Origin: Roseovarius sp. TE539
Lineage (GTDB): Bacteria; Pseudomonadota; Alphaproteobacteria; Rhodobacterales; Rhodobacteraceae
Reading direction: 5' to 3'
Assembly (NCBI RefSeq): GCF_003298505.1
Contig: NZ_QNGB01000007.1
Location: 105,402-169,401, forward strand
DNA: 64,000 nt
The translations under genes were made by a program, and so were the position numbers. The notes beneath the pieces are model-generated. The model saw only the letters and a program-made list of their open reading frames with translations. It was not told where the DNA came from and did no database searches. Below, one piece after another: positions 54,299 through 62,288 of the stretch; within the stretch, counting starts at the first letter, position 1; each line of letters begins with the position of its first letter.

Positions 54299-55503
54299 TC
54301 CTGACCGAGACGACCGGGCAGAGCGGGCTGCCGCGATACTTCGCCCCGTGCTTTGCCGCCGCCAGGACCCTCAGGCATGGCCGGCTGGACATCCGCCTGC
54401 CCGATGGCCGGGTGTTCCGCAGCGACGGCCCCCACCCCGGCCCGGTAGCCGAGATCGTGGTGCATAACGGCGATGTTTTCGCACGGATGGTCCGGGAAGG
54501 TTATCTAGGGTTCTGCGACGCCTATATCGAGGGCTGGTGGTCGAGCCCCGATCTTCAGGCCTTCATGGATCTCGTCAACACCGGCAATGACGAGATGTAC
54601 AACAGCTATCCGGGCCAGACGCTCGTGCAACTCTACGAGAAGATCCGTTTCTGGTTCCAGCGCAACACCAAGGCGCAGGCCAGAAAGAACATCAGCTACC
54701 ATTACGATCTGGGCAACGAGTTCTACAAGCTGTGGCTGGATGACACGATGACCTATTCCAGCGCCCTGTTCGAAACCGGGCAGGAGAGCCTGGAGAAGGC
54801 GCAACTGGCCAAATACGCCTCGATGGTGGACCAGATGGGCGTGAAGCCGGGCGATCACGTTCTGGAAATCGGTTGCGGATGGGGCGGTTTCGCGGAATAT
54901 GCCGCCGGGGAAAGGGGCCTCTTGGTGACGGGCCTGACAATCAGCCGGGAACAATTCGATTACGCGCAGGCCCGGATCCGGAAGGCGGGCCTGGCCGACC
55001 GGGTGAGCTTCAAGCTGCAGGATTACCGCGATGAGCGCGGTGTATATGACGGAATCGCCAGCATCGAGATGTTCGAGGCTGTGGGAGAACGCTACTGGCC
55101 GGTCTATTTCGACACCCTACGCGAGCGGTTGCGCCCCGGCGGTCAGGCGACCCTTCAGGTCATCACCGTGGAAGACAGCCGCTGGGATACCTACCGGAAG
55201 GGCGTGGACTTCATTCAGAAATACATCTTTCCCGGCGGTATGCTGCCCAGCCCGTCGGCACTGGTGACCGAGGTCGAGCGTGCGGGGCTCAGGGTGGCGC
55301 GCTCGGTCGAGTTCGGCAAAAGCTACAGCCAGACCCTCAGGCGCTGGCACGACAGCTTCAATGCCCGCTGGGACCAGGTGGCGAACCTCGGTTTTGATGA
55401 CCGGTTCCGGAGGATGTGGAATTTCTATCTCACCTCTTGCGCGGGGGCGTTCGAGGGGGGAAACTGCGACGTGACGCAGATAACCATCGCGAGGCCCCGC
55501 TGA
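54295..55503 (+). CDS. cfa: Cyclopropane-fatty-acyl-phospholipid synthase
   Basis: Cfa methylenates unsaturated phospholipid acyl chains using SAM. The 402-residue protein has the SAM loop HVLEIGCGWGGFAEYAAGER, YHYDLGNEFYKLWLDDTMTY, the family segment IASIEMFEAVGERYWPVYF, and FIQKYIFPGGMLPSPSALV. Together with the photolyase upstream it forms a pair known in Rhodobacter to respond to singlet oxygen. Initiation is at the ATG at 54295, perhaps coupled to a small upstream frame. The next gene, trgA, starts five bases after its stop. Confidence 0.94.
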   Translation: MILTETTGQSGLPRYFAPCFAAARTLRHGRLDIRLPDGRVFRSDGPHPGPVAEIVVHNGDVFARMVREGYLGFCDAYIEGWWSSPDLQAFMDLVNTGNDEMYNSYPGQTLVQLYEKIRFWFQRNTKAQARKNISYHYDLGNEFYKLWLDDTMTYSSALFETGQESLEKAQLAKYASMVDQMGVKPGDHVLEIGCGWGGFAEYAAGERGLLVTGLTISREQFDYAQARIRKAGLADRVSFKLQDYRDERGVYDGIASIEMFEAVGERYWPVYFDTLRERLRPGGQATLQVITVEDSRWDTYRKGVDFIQKYIFPGGMLPSPSALVTEVERAGLRVARSVEFGKSYSQTLRRWHDSFNARWDQVANLGFDDRFRRMWNFYLTSCAGAFEGGNCDVTQITIARPR

Positions 55504-55507
55504 TCCG

Positions 55508-55969
55508 ATGCGCGCCATTGACCGAATGCCCACTGCCGGCCGTCTTCTTGCGGCGGTCTGCTTCGGCGGGCTTGCGTGGGTCGCTTCGGAAATGTTCCGG
55601 CCCCTGATGCAGGAAGGCACCGATTTCGGGTGGTTCAACTACGTGAACCTGACCATCGGTGTGGTTTGCGGGTGGTTCATCGTGGGCCGGCGGCTGCGTG
55701 GCGGCGGGCTGACGGACGCGATCAGTATCGGTTTGACCGGCCTCGGGGCGATGCTGTTCTGGGCGCTGCTCCTTCATTCCCTGTATGAAATGCTGAGCCG
55801 GTCGTTGGAGCGGCGCTACAAGGACCCGTTCGAGGCCCTTCAGGGAATGTTCGAAATCGCCCTGGGGTACATGCAGGTGATGCTGAACGCGCCGCTGATC
55901 GCACTGCTGGTCGGGGGGGCCATTGCCTCGGGTCTGATTTCCAATGGTGCCATGCGGCGGTGGGGTTAG
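55508..55969 (+). CDS. trgA: TrgA-family tellurite-resistance membrane protein
   Basis: The 153-residue protein has three to four membrane helices (LLAAVCFGGLAWVASEMF, NLTIGVVCGWFIVGRRL, GLGAMLFWALLLHSLYEM, APLIALLVGGAIASGLI) and the family signature MPTAGRLLAAVCFGGLAW followed by EGTDFGWFNYVN. In Rhodobacter sphaeroides trgA and trgB with cysK contribute to tellurite resistance, and the same order occurs here. The mechanism is unknown. It is closely spaced after cfa and overlaps trgB by ten bases. Confidence 0.85.
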   Translation: MRAIDRMPTAGRLLAAVCFGGLAWVASEMFRPLMQEGTDFGWFNYVNLTIGVVCGWFIVGRRLRGGGLTDAISIGLTGLGAMLFWALLLHSLYEMLSRSLERRYKDPFEALQGMFEIALGYMQVMLNAPLIALLVGGAIASGLISNGAMRRWG

Positions 55970-57105
55970 GGCGGTTGCGGGACATTTTCCTTTTCGGAAC
56001 GCTGCTTGACACCGGGCTGCGCGACATCGTGCTGGGACGCGGCGAGGTGCCGACCAAGGCGTGTGAATTGCCCGGCCACGCCGTGCGTTGCGTGGCAGAC
56101 GCGTCCTATCCGACAATCGTCGAGGCGCCGGGGCAGGGCGCGCCGGGCATTTGCCTGTGCGGCTTGGACGTCGACGCCGTGGCACGGCTTGATTTCTACG
56201 AGGGGGCCTTCGGGCACACACGGCGGGAGGTGCGGGTCCGTGGGCATGATGGCGATTTCCGCGCAGAATGCTATTTTCCGCCCGCGGACCAGGAGGTGCC
56301 GGGGGACAAGGCATGGGATCTGGACGGCTGGCGGGCGGAATGGGCCCCGCTGAGCCGCAGTGCCGCGCGGGAGGCGATGAAGTATCTGGGTCTGCTGGAT
56401 GCGGAGGCCCTTGGCCGGGCGATGCCGATGATACGGTCACGCGCGGCGGCGCGGCTGAATGCCCGCAACGATCCCGCCCCGGCCGGAATCCGCAGCACGA
56501 TCCCGGCTTCGGCGGTGTCGCTGAAGCACGAGGAGGTCGCCCATATCGGTTTCTTCACCACCCGGGCCTACGAGCTTCATCACCCCCTGTTGGGCGGCGG
56601 GCAGAGCCCTCTTGTAAGGCGCGAGGTCTTCATGGCCACGGACGCGGCGATCGTGCTTCCGTATGATCCGCAGCGCGACCGGGTGCTCATGGTCGAGCAG
56701 TTTCGCATGGGGCCTTTCGGGCGCGACGATCCGCTGCCCTGGATGCTGGAGCCTGTCGCGGGCCGGGTCGACCCCGGTGAAACCCCGGCCGAGGCCGCGC
56801 GGCGCGAGTGCCGGGAGGAGGCGGGCCTGACGCTGAATCGCCTGGAACGGATCGGCGGTCATTACGCCTCGCCGGGGTGTTCGACCGAATATTTTCACTG
56901 TTTCATAGGCATTTGCGACCTGGAAGACGGTGCTGCCGGATTGTCGGGCGGTCTGGACGGCGAAAACGAGGACATCCGGTGTCATCTGCTGTCCTTTGAC
57001 GCGGCGATCGCCCTGCTGGAAACGGGGGAGGCGGATAACGGACCGTTGATCGTGTCTCTTCTTTGGCTTGCGCGGGAACGTGCACGGCTGCGTGCATCCG
57101 CTTGA
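55960..57105 (+). CDS. trgB: TrgB: gamma-glutamylcyclotransferase-like domain fused to a NUDIX hydrolase
   Basis: The 381-residue protein has an N-terminal AIG2/gamma-glutamylcyclotransferase-like domain (RDIFLFGTLLDTGLRDIVL) and a C-terminal NUDIX domain of the ADP-ribose pyrophosphatase type. The NUDIX box lies near residues 266-288 and includes GRVDPGETPAEAARRECR and EEAG. It should hydrolyse a nucleotide-sugar-type diphosphate. Its GTG start overlaps trgA. TrgB is part of the tellurite locus; the link between the two domains and resistance is not explained. Confidence 0.85.
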   Translation: MGLGRLRDIFLFGTLLDTGLRDIVLGRGEVPTKACELPGHAVRCVADASYPTIVEAPGQGAPGICLCGLDVDAVARLDFYEGAFGHTRREVRVRGHDGDFRAECYFPPADQEVPGDKAWDLDGWRAEWAPLSRSAAREAMKYLGLLDAEALGRAMPMIRSRAAARLNARNDPAPAGIRSTIPASAVSLKHEEVAHIGFFTTRAYELHHPLLGGGQSPLVRREVFMATDAAIVLPYDPQRDRVLMVEQFRMGPFGRDDPLPWMLEPVAGRVDPGETPAEAARRECREEAGLTLNRLERIGGHYASPGCSTEYFHCFIGICDLEDGAAGLSGGLDGENEDIRCHLLSFDAAIALLETGEADNGPLIVSLLWLARERARLRASA

Positions 57106-57161
57106 GTTCGGGCGCGCGCGGGCATAGATACGAACGGGAAAATCATCACGGAGACAGCCCG

Positions 57162-58193
57162 ATGCGTATCGCGAAGGATCTGGCCGACGCTGTCGGCAAC
57201 ACTCCCCTGATCCGGCTTCGCCGGGCGAGCGAGGAGACCGGCTGCACCATTCTGGGAAAGGCGGAGTTTCTCAACCCCGGACAATCGGTCAAGGATCGTG
57301 CGGCCCTGTACATCATCCGCGATGCGATCGAACGCGGTGATCTTGCGCATGGCGGCACCATCGTCGAGGGGACGGCAGGCAACACGGGTATCGGTCTGGC
57401 GTTGGTGGGCGCGTCGATGGGGTTCCGGACGGTGATCGTGATCCCCGAAACCCAGAGCGAGGAAAAGAAGGACATGCTGCGCCTTTGCGGTGCGGACCTC
57501 GTGCAGGTTCCCGCGGCCCCCTACAAGAACCCGAACAACTACGTGCGGTATTCCGGGCGTCTGGCCGAAGAGCTGGCCCGCACCAGCCCGGGCGGTGCGA
57601 TCTGGGCCAACCAGTTCGATAACGTCGCCAATCGACGTGCCCATGTCGAAACCACCGGTCCAGAAATCTGGGAGCAGACCGCCGGCCAGGTCGACGGTTT
57701 CATCTGCGCCATAGGATCGGGCGGAACCATCGCCGGGGTCGCCGAGGCATTGCAGCCCCGTGGTGTCAAGGTGGCGCTGGCGGATCCGATGGGATCGGGG
57801 ATGTTCACGCTGTATCGTGACGGCGCCGCCGCGGCCGAGGGCGGTTCGATCACCGAAGGGATCGGGCAGGGCCGTATCACCGCGAATCTCGAAGGGTTCA
57901 GCCCGGACATGCTCTACCAGGTTCCCGACGAGGAGGCGCTGCCGGTGGTCTACGACCTTCTGGAGCAAGAGGGGCTGTGCATGGGCGGCTCAAGCGGTAT
58001 CAACGTGGCCGGCGCGATGAAAATGGCCCGCGAGATGGGGCCGGGCCATACCATCGTGACGGTGCTGTGCGACTACGGCAACCGCTACCAGTCGAAGCTC
58101 TTCAACCCCGAGTTCCTGCGCGAGAAGGGTCTGCCGGCGCCTCCATGGCTTGATCGGGCGCCGCGATCCATTCCCGGGGTCTTCGCGGAATGA
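57162..58193 (+). CDS. cysK: Cysteine synthase (O-acetylserine sulfhydrylase)
   Basis: CysK makes cysteine from O-acetylserine and sulfide. The 343-residue PLP enzyme has the lysine in LNPGQSVKDRAALYIIRDAI, the substrate loop TIVEGTAGNTGIGLALVGAS and the glycine-rich phosphate loop CAIGSGGTIAGVAEAL. The C-terminal tail extends beyond typical CysK. Cysteine and glutathione supply would help detoxify tellurite, in keeping with its place after trgAB. The stop overlaps the mscS-like gene's ATG. GGAG supports the ATG at 57162. Confidence 0.92.
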   Translation: MRIAKDLADAVGNTPLIRLRRASEETGCTILGKAEFLNPGQSVKDRAALYIIRDAIERGDLAHGGTIVEGTAGNTGIGLALVGASMGFRTVIVIPETQSEEKKDMLRLCGADLVQVPAAPYKNPNNYVRYSGRLAEELARTSPGGAIWANQFDNVANRRAHVETTGPEIWEQTAGQVDGFICAIGSGGTIAGVAEALQPRGVKVALADPMGSGMFTLYRDGAAAAEGGSITEGIGQGRITANLEGFSPDMLYQVPDEEALPVVYDLLEQEGLCMGGSSGINVAGAMKMAREMGPGHTIVTVLCDYGNRYQSKLFNPEFLREKGLPAPPWLDRAPRSIPGVFAE

Positions 58194-60628
58194 AGGGCAC
58201 CGTCCGGACCCTGCTGCTGTGTGTGCTGCTGGCCCTGACCGCGGCAACGGCCCTTCCGGACGTGATCACCCCGGATGCGGCCCATGCCCAGCAGCCGCCG
58301 GAGGGGCCGAACTACGAAACATGGGACCTGACGGCCGACAGGGCAACGGAAGCGATCGAGGCCGCCCGCGCCTCCACTCCCGCACTTGAGGAACTGCGCA
58401 ATCAGCTGGTGGACTGGCGCGAGAGATTCCTTGGAGCGCAAGACGCCAACACCAACGCGATCGAGACCGTGGAGGCGCAGCTCGAGGCGCTTGGCGCCCC
58501 CCCCGAGGAAGGCACCGAAGCCCCGGACATCTCCAAGCAGCGCGCGCAGCTCAACGAGCGGCTCGGCGAACTGCGCGCCCCCGTGAAAAGGGCCGAGGCG
58601 GCCTACAGTCAGGCCGACGGTCTGATAAAGGGAATTGACCGTATCATCCGCGAACGCCAGACCGAGGAGCTGACAGAGCTGGGGCCGTCGCCCCTCAATC
58701 CGGCGCACTGGTCGACAGCGCTGAACGCACCGGCACAGACGTTCCGGTCAATCCGCAGCGAGGTCATCAAGGCGCTGGAAACGCCATCGCAGCAGGATAA
58801 ACTGCGCCAGAACATGCCGCTCGCGGTGGTATTGCTGGTGCTTGGCCTGGTCCTGATGCTGCGCGGACGGTACTGGGTCGAGCGTCTGGTGGGCGCGCTT
58901 CTGGGTGACAATGAAAGTTCGGCCCGCTGGATCATCACGCTTGTGATCTCGCTGGGCGAGATCGCGGTGCCCTATCTGGGGCTGCGCGCGGCGATCGAGG
59001 CGTTCTACACCACCGGTCTTGTCGGTCTGCGGGGCGATCAGTTCCTGTCGGCGCTGCATCCCGCGGTGCTGATCTTTCTCGTCGCACGGTGGCTGACGCT
59101 GCGATGTTTTCCACGGCTGGAGCAGCAGAATCCACCGCTTGACCTCGATCAGGGTCATCGCCGGTCGGGACGGCTGTGCGGTGGCGCACTGGCACTGGTG
59201 ATCGCCCTCTTCTACCTGCTGCGGGACGTTTCGGAATTCGCCGGGTGGCCGCCGGAGGCCCAGAACGTCATCATCTTTCCCGTCATGGTGGTGGCCGGGT
59301 TGTTGTTGTTGCGACTGGCAAACCTGGTTGCGCTGCACAGCCGCACCGTGGCCGGCTCCGACGAGCTTCACGAGACCTACCGGAACCGCCTGACCCGCTT
59401 GATGTCGCGGGTTCTGGTGCTTCTGGCGGTGGTGGCGCCGCTTCTGGCCGCGGTTGGGTATGTCAAGGCCGCGCAGGCGTTGATGCTGCCATCGCTCCTG
59501 TCGCTTCTGATGCTGGCCGCGCTTCTTGTAATGCAGCGGATCGTCGGAAAGATCTATTCGCTGGCGACGGGCGATAGTGACGGGGCCGCCGACGATCTTG
59601 TGCCGGTTCTTGCCGGGTTCGTTCTGGTGCTTGTCTCGCTGCCGGTCTTCGCGCTGATCTGGGGGGCGCGGGTGGCGGACCTGACCGAACTCTGGTCGAC
59701 CTTCATCAAGGGGGTCACGATCGGCGGGCTGCGCCTGTCTCCAACGATATTCCTGACCCTGGCGGTGGTCTTCACGCTGGGCTACGTGCTCACCCGCCTG
59801 CTGCAGGGCACCCTTGCCAACACGGTCCTGCCCAAGACGCGGCTGGATACGGGCGGGCGCAATGCCATCGTCTCGGGGGTTGGGTATGTGGGGATATTCC
59901 TCGCCGCGCTGATCGCGATCACGAGCGCGGGGATCGACCTGAGTTCGCTGGCCATCGTTGCCGGTGCGCTTTCCGTCGGAATCGGCTTCGGCCTTCAGAA
60001 CATCGTCAGCAACTTCGTCTCTGGCATCATCCTGCTTATCGAGCGCCCCATTTCCGAAGGTGACTGGATCGAGGTGGGCGGGCAGCATGGCTACGTTCGC
60101 TCGATCTCGGTGCGCTCGACCCGGATCGAGACATTCGACCGCACCGACGTGATCGTTCCCAATGCCGATCTGATCAGCGGGACGGTGACCAACTATACCC
60201 GCGGCAACACGGTGGGACGCGTCATCGTGCCCGTTGGCGTGGCCTACGGGACCGACACCACAAGGGTCGAGAAGATCCTGCAGGAGATCGGAGAAGCGCA
60301 TCCGATGGTCCTGGCCAATCCCGAACCCTACGTGGTGTTCCAGGGGTTCGGGGCCGATGCGCTGCAGTTCGAGATCAGGGCGATCCTGCGCGACGTGAAC
60401 TGGGTGCTCAACGTGAAATCCGACATGAACCACCAGATCGCCCGGCGTTTCGCCGAAGAGGGCATCGAGATTCCCTTCGCGCAGCGCGATGTGTGGCTGC
60501 GCAATCCCGAAGTCCTGAACGGTGCGTCATCCGCGGCCGGTCCGGCGCCGGACGAAGGTGCCCTGACGCGCCGGCGCCCCGTGGAGAGTGATCTGTCGGA
60601 GTTGGATGGCGATGGAGGCGACACATGA
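58190..60628 (+). CDS. MscS-family mechanosensitive ion channel, large DUF3772 type
   Basis: The 812-residue protein has a signal peptide (LLLCVLLALTAATALPDVI), a periplasmic coiled-coil and DUF3772 domain (residues about 40-190), about ten membrane helices, and the MscS pore and beta domain near residues 575-720 (VGIGFGLQNIVSNFVSGIIL, ISEGDWIEVGGQHGYVRSIS, RTDVIVPNADLISGTVTNYT). Such channels release solutes upon osmotic downshock. The start overlaps the cysK stop and its stop overlaps the next gene, so it is part of the trg-cysK transcript. Confidence 0.9.
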   Translation: MKGTVRTLLLCVLLALTAATALPDVITPDAAHAQQPPEGPNYETWDLTADRATEAIEAARASTPALEELRNQLVDWRERFLGAQDANTNAIETVEAQLEALGAPPEEGTEAPDISKQRAQLNERLGELRAPVKRAEAAYSQADGLIKGIDRIIRERQTEELTELGPSPLNPAHWSTALNAPAQTFRSIRSEVIKALETPSQQDKLRQNMPLAVVLLVLGLVLMLRGRYWVERLVGALLGDNESSARWIITLVISLGEIAVPYLGLRAAIEAFYTTGLVGLRGDQFLSALHPAVLIFLVARWLTLRCFPRLEQQNPPLDLDQGHRRSGRLCGGALALVIALFYLLRDVSEFAGWPPEAQNVIIFPVMVVAGLLLLRLANLVALHSRTVAGSDELHETYRNRLTRLMSRVLVLLAVVAPLLAAVGYVKAAQALMLPSLLSLLMLAALLVMQRIVGKIYSLATGDSDGAADDLVPVLAGFVLVLVSLPVFALIWGARVADLTELWSTFIKGVTIGGLRLSPTIFLTLAVVFTLGYVLTRLLQGTLANTVLPKTRLDTGGRNAIVSGVGYVGIFLAALIAITSAGIDLSSLAIVAGALSVGIGFGLQNIVSNFVSGIILLIERPISEGDWIEVGGQHGYVRSISVRSTRIETFDRTDVIVPNADLISGTVTNYTRGNTVGRVIVPVGVAYGTDTTRVEKILQEIGEAHPMVLANPEPYVVFQGFGADALQFEIRAILRDVNWVLNVKSDMNHQIARRFAEEGIEIPFAQRDVWLRNPEVLNGASSAAGPAPDEGALTRRRPVESDLSELDGDGGDT

Positions 60629-61344
60629 CGGAAATGCTGTTTCGAGACGACCCGTACATGGCCGAGGCCGAGGGCACGATCACCGCCCATACCGCCGAGG
60701 GCGGCGTTGTCCTGGATCGAAGTCTCTTCTACCCGACGGGCGGCGGACAGCCCGGCGACAGCGGCCGGCTGAGCTGGCCCGGTGGCGCGATGACCGTGGC
60801 CACGACGGTAAAGGGGCCGGACGGGGGGATCGTGCTGGTTCCGGCCGAACCGCAGCCGCTGCCCCCGGTGGGCGCGCGCGTCGCGCAGGCGATCGACTGG
60901 GACCGGCGGTTCGGCCACATGCGTGTGCATAGCGCGCTGCACCTGCTTTCGGTGGTGATCCCCCTGCCGGTGACGGGCGGATCGATCTCGGCCGCCAAGG
61001 GCCGGCTGGATTTCGACATGCCGGATGGCCCGCAGGACAAGGACAGTCTCGAGGCCGAACTCAACGCGATGATCGACCGTGACCTGCCTGTCTGCGAGGA
61101 CTGGATCACCGAGGCCGAACTGCAATCCAACCCGCTGCTGGTCAAGACACTCTCGGTGGCACCGCCGCGCGGGTCCGGGCGCATTCGCCTGGTGGGTATC
61201 GGCGAGGGTGAGGATCAGGTCGACCTGCAGCCGTGCGGTGGCACCCATGTGGCACGCACCGGCGAGATCGGGCGCGTACGCCTGGGCCGGGTCGAGAAGA
61301 AAGGCCGGCAGAACAGGCGCGTGACTGTCCACCTGGACGACTGA
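60625..61344 (+). CDS. AlaX-like alanyl-tRNA editing protein
   Basis: The 239-residue protein contains the editing domain of alanyl-tRNA synthetase without the synthetase core. The zinc motifs are HSALHLL (HxxxH) near residue 110 and CGGTHVARTGEIG near residue 204. It should deacylate Ser-tRNA-Ala or similar mischarged species. The start overlaps the upstream channel gene by four bases. It is the last gene before tRNA-Ser, which might reflect coincident neighbourhood. Confidence 0.92.
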   Translation: MTEMLFRDDPYMAEAEGTITAHTAEGGVVLDRSLFYPTGGGQPGDSGRLSWPGGAMTVATTVKGPDGGIVLVPAEPQPLPPVGARVAQAIDWDRRFGHMRVHSALHLLSVVIPLPVTGGSISAAKGRLDFDMPDGPQDKDSLEAELNAMIDRDLPVCEDWITEAELQSNPLLVKTLSVAPPRGSGRIRLVGIGEGEDQVDLQPCGGTHVARTGEIGRVRLGRVEKKGRQNRRVTVHLDD

Positions 61345-61410
61345 TTTGTGCCGTCGCGGCGGAATTATCCCTTGAACTTCAGTGTTGCGGAACTGTAAGC
61401 ACTGCGCCAC

Positions 61411-61500
61411 GGAGAGGTGGCCGAGTGGTCGAAGGCGCACGCCTGGAAAGCGTGTAGGCGGGAAACCGTCTCCAGGGTTCGAATCCCTGTCTCTCCGCCA
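61411..61500 (+). tRNA. tRNA-Ser (anticodon GGA)
   Basis: The 90-base gene begins GGAGAGG and ends CTCTCCGCCA, with CCA encoded. The acceptor stem pairs GGAGAG with CTCTCC, the anticodon loop reads CTGGAAA (GGA), the T arm is AGGGTTCGAATCCCT and a long variable arm is present, as in class II tRNA-Ser. It marks the boundary of the downstream foreign-looking DNA. Confidence 0.96.
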
Positions 61501-61620
61501 CTTGCCCTCGCCAAAGCGTTCTCCCGATGCGGCTGAGGTCGGATTTTTTCGTTGTTTTCGAGGGTTATGCGGGAGGGGCTGAGCACTGGCGCTGCCGCCA
61601 AGAGCCCCGGAAGCGGTCTC

Positions 61621-62061
61621 TCAGGGCCGATATTCTCCGGACCTCATGACTGCGCCGATTTGGTGAAAAGCTTGCAACCATATGAAAATGCGTTGTTTTT
61701 CTGGAATGCAGCTCAACACTTCGACGCCGGTCGTGTTCGCAAGATGGAACAGGCGTCGAACCACACTGTGCTCGAGTAGATTGCGGCGTTCTATCGGTGC
61801 TAGACAGCGGCGCGGACCTTCGAGCCAAGCGATCAATGGCGCATTCTGCTCCCAGCTCATGTAGGCTGTAGGACCATCCTGGCGACGCCAGTAAGCCGGT
61901 GAGGATCGGCGGGCGAGGTATTCAGGAGCATTGCCTTTCACACGCAGCTCGGTTCTTCCCCTGCGCAACCAGCTGAGGTCGCCGGGGTGATACTTATAGT
62001 CCGTGGACTCATTTGCAGTGAGATGATCCTTCTCCCCAGATGGAAGATACTGATCCCTCAC
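61621..62061 (-). CDS. Hypothetical protein overlapping the controller gene start (weak)
   Basis: A 146-codon frame begins at a GTG at 62061 inside the controller gene and runs leftward across the C-box. The later part (for example [20 protein letters not shown]) looks protein-like, while the first 30 residues cross regulatory sequence and are doubtful; GTG codons further in, for instance near 61941, could be the real start. It matches nothing I recognise and has no ribosome-binding site. It could be a remnant of a larger gene, perhaps part of the same mobile segment. The 120 bases between it and tRNA-Ser hold no clear feature. Confidence 0.35.
   Translation of the reverse strand: MRDQYLPSGEKDHLTANESTDYKYHPGDLSWLRRGRTELRVKGNAPEYLARRSSPAYWRRQDGPTAYMSWEQNAPLIAWLEGPRRCLAPIERRNLLEHSVVRRLFHLANTTGVEVLSCIPEKQRIFIWLQAFHQIGAVMRSGEYRP
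61989..62010 (+). promoter_or_regulatory. C-box-like operator of a restriction-modification controller
   Basis: The segment ACTTATAGTCCGTGGACT closely resembles the C-box operators of controller proteins such as those of AhdI and Esp1396I, with an AGTCC...GGACT inverted repeat. TATAGT inside it can serve as a -10 element. It lies 30 bases upstream of the controller start codon, where autoregulatory C-boxes are found. Confidence 0.7.
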
Positions 62062-62288
62062 GTGATTTCCGTGTGTTTGGCGCTACGATCAGGCGGCTTC
62101 GTGCGGACAGACGCTACTCGCAAGAGGGCTTCGCAGACGCCTGCGGCCTAGATCGTACGTACATTGGCGGGATAGAGCGTGGGGAGCGCAATCCCAGCCT
62201 AAAAAATCTCCTAAAGATGGCCCGCACGCTTCGCATTCCTCCGGCGGAACTTCTGCGAGACCTGGTTGACGAAGGTGGAGACGATTAA
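62040..62288 (+). CDS. Controller-type XRE helix-turn-helix protein of a restriction system
   Basis: The 82-residue protein has the Cro/C1-type HTH in FGATIRRLRADRRYSQEGFA and GLDRTYIGGIERGERNPSLK (residues about 13-55), of the same size and motif as C proteins of type II restriction-modification systems. The C-box 30 bases upstream supports autoregulation. No Shine-Dalgarno sequence is seen, as is common in C genes. The stop overlaps the nuclease start (TAATG), so the regulator and nuclease are one unit. Controller proteins delay nuclease expression until DNA is methylated. Confidence 0.85.
   Translation: MEDTDPSRDFRVFGATIRRLRADRRYSQEGFADACGLDRTYIGGIERGERNPSLKNLLKMARTLRIPPAELLRDLVDEGGDD

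Noticed and set aside
58748..60433. A 561-codon minus-strand frame opposite the MscS gene
   Set aside because: It is a mirror of the membrane protein on the other strand, rich in His, Gln and Arg, without start signals or family motifs.
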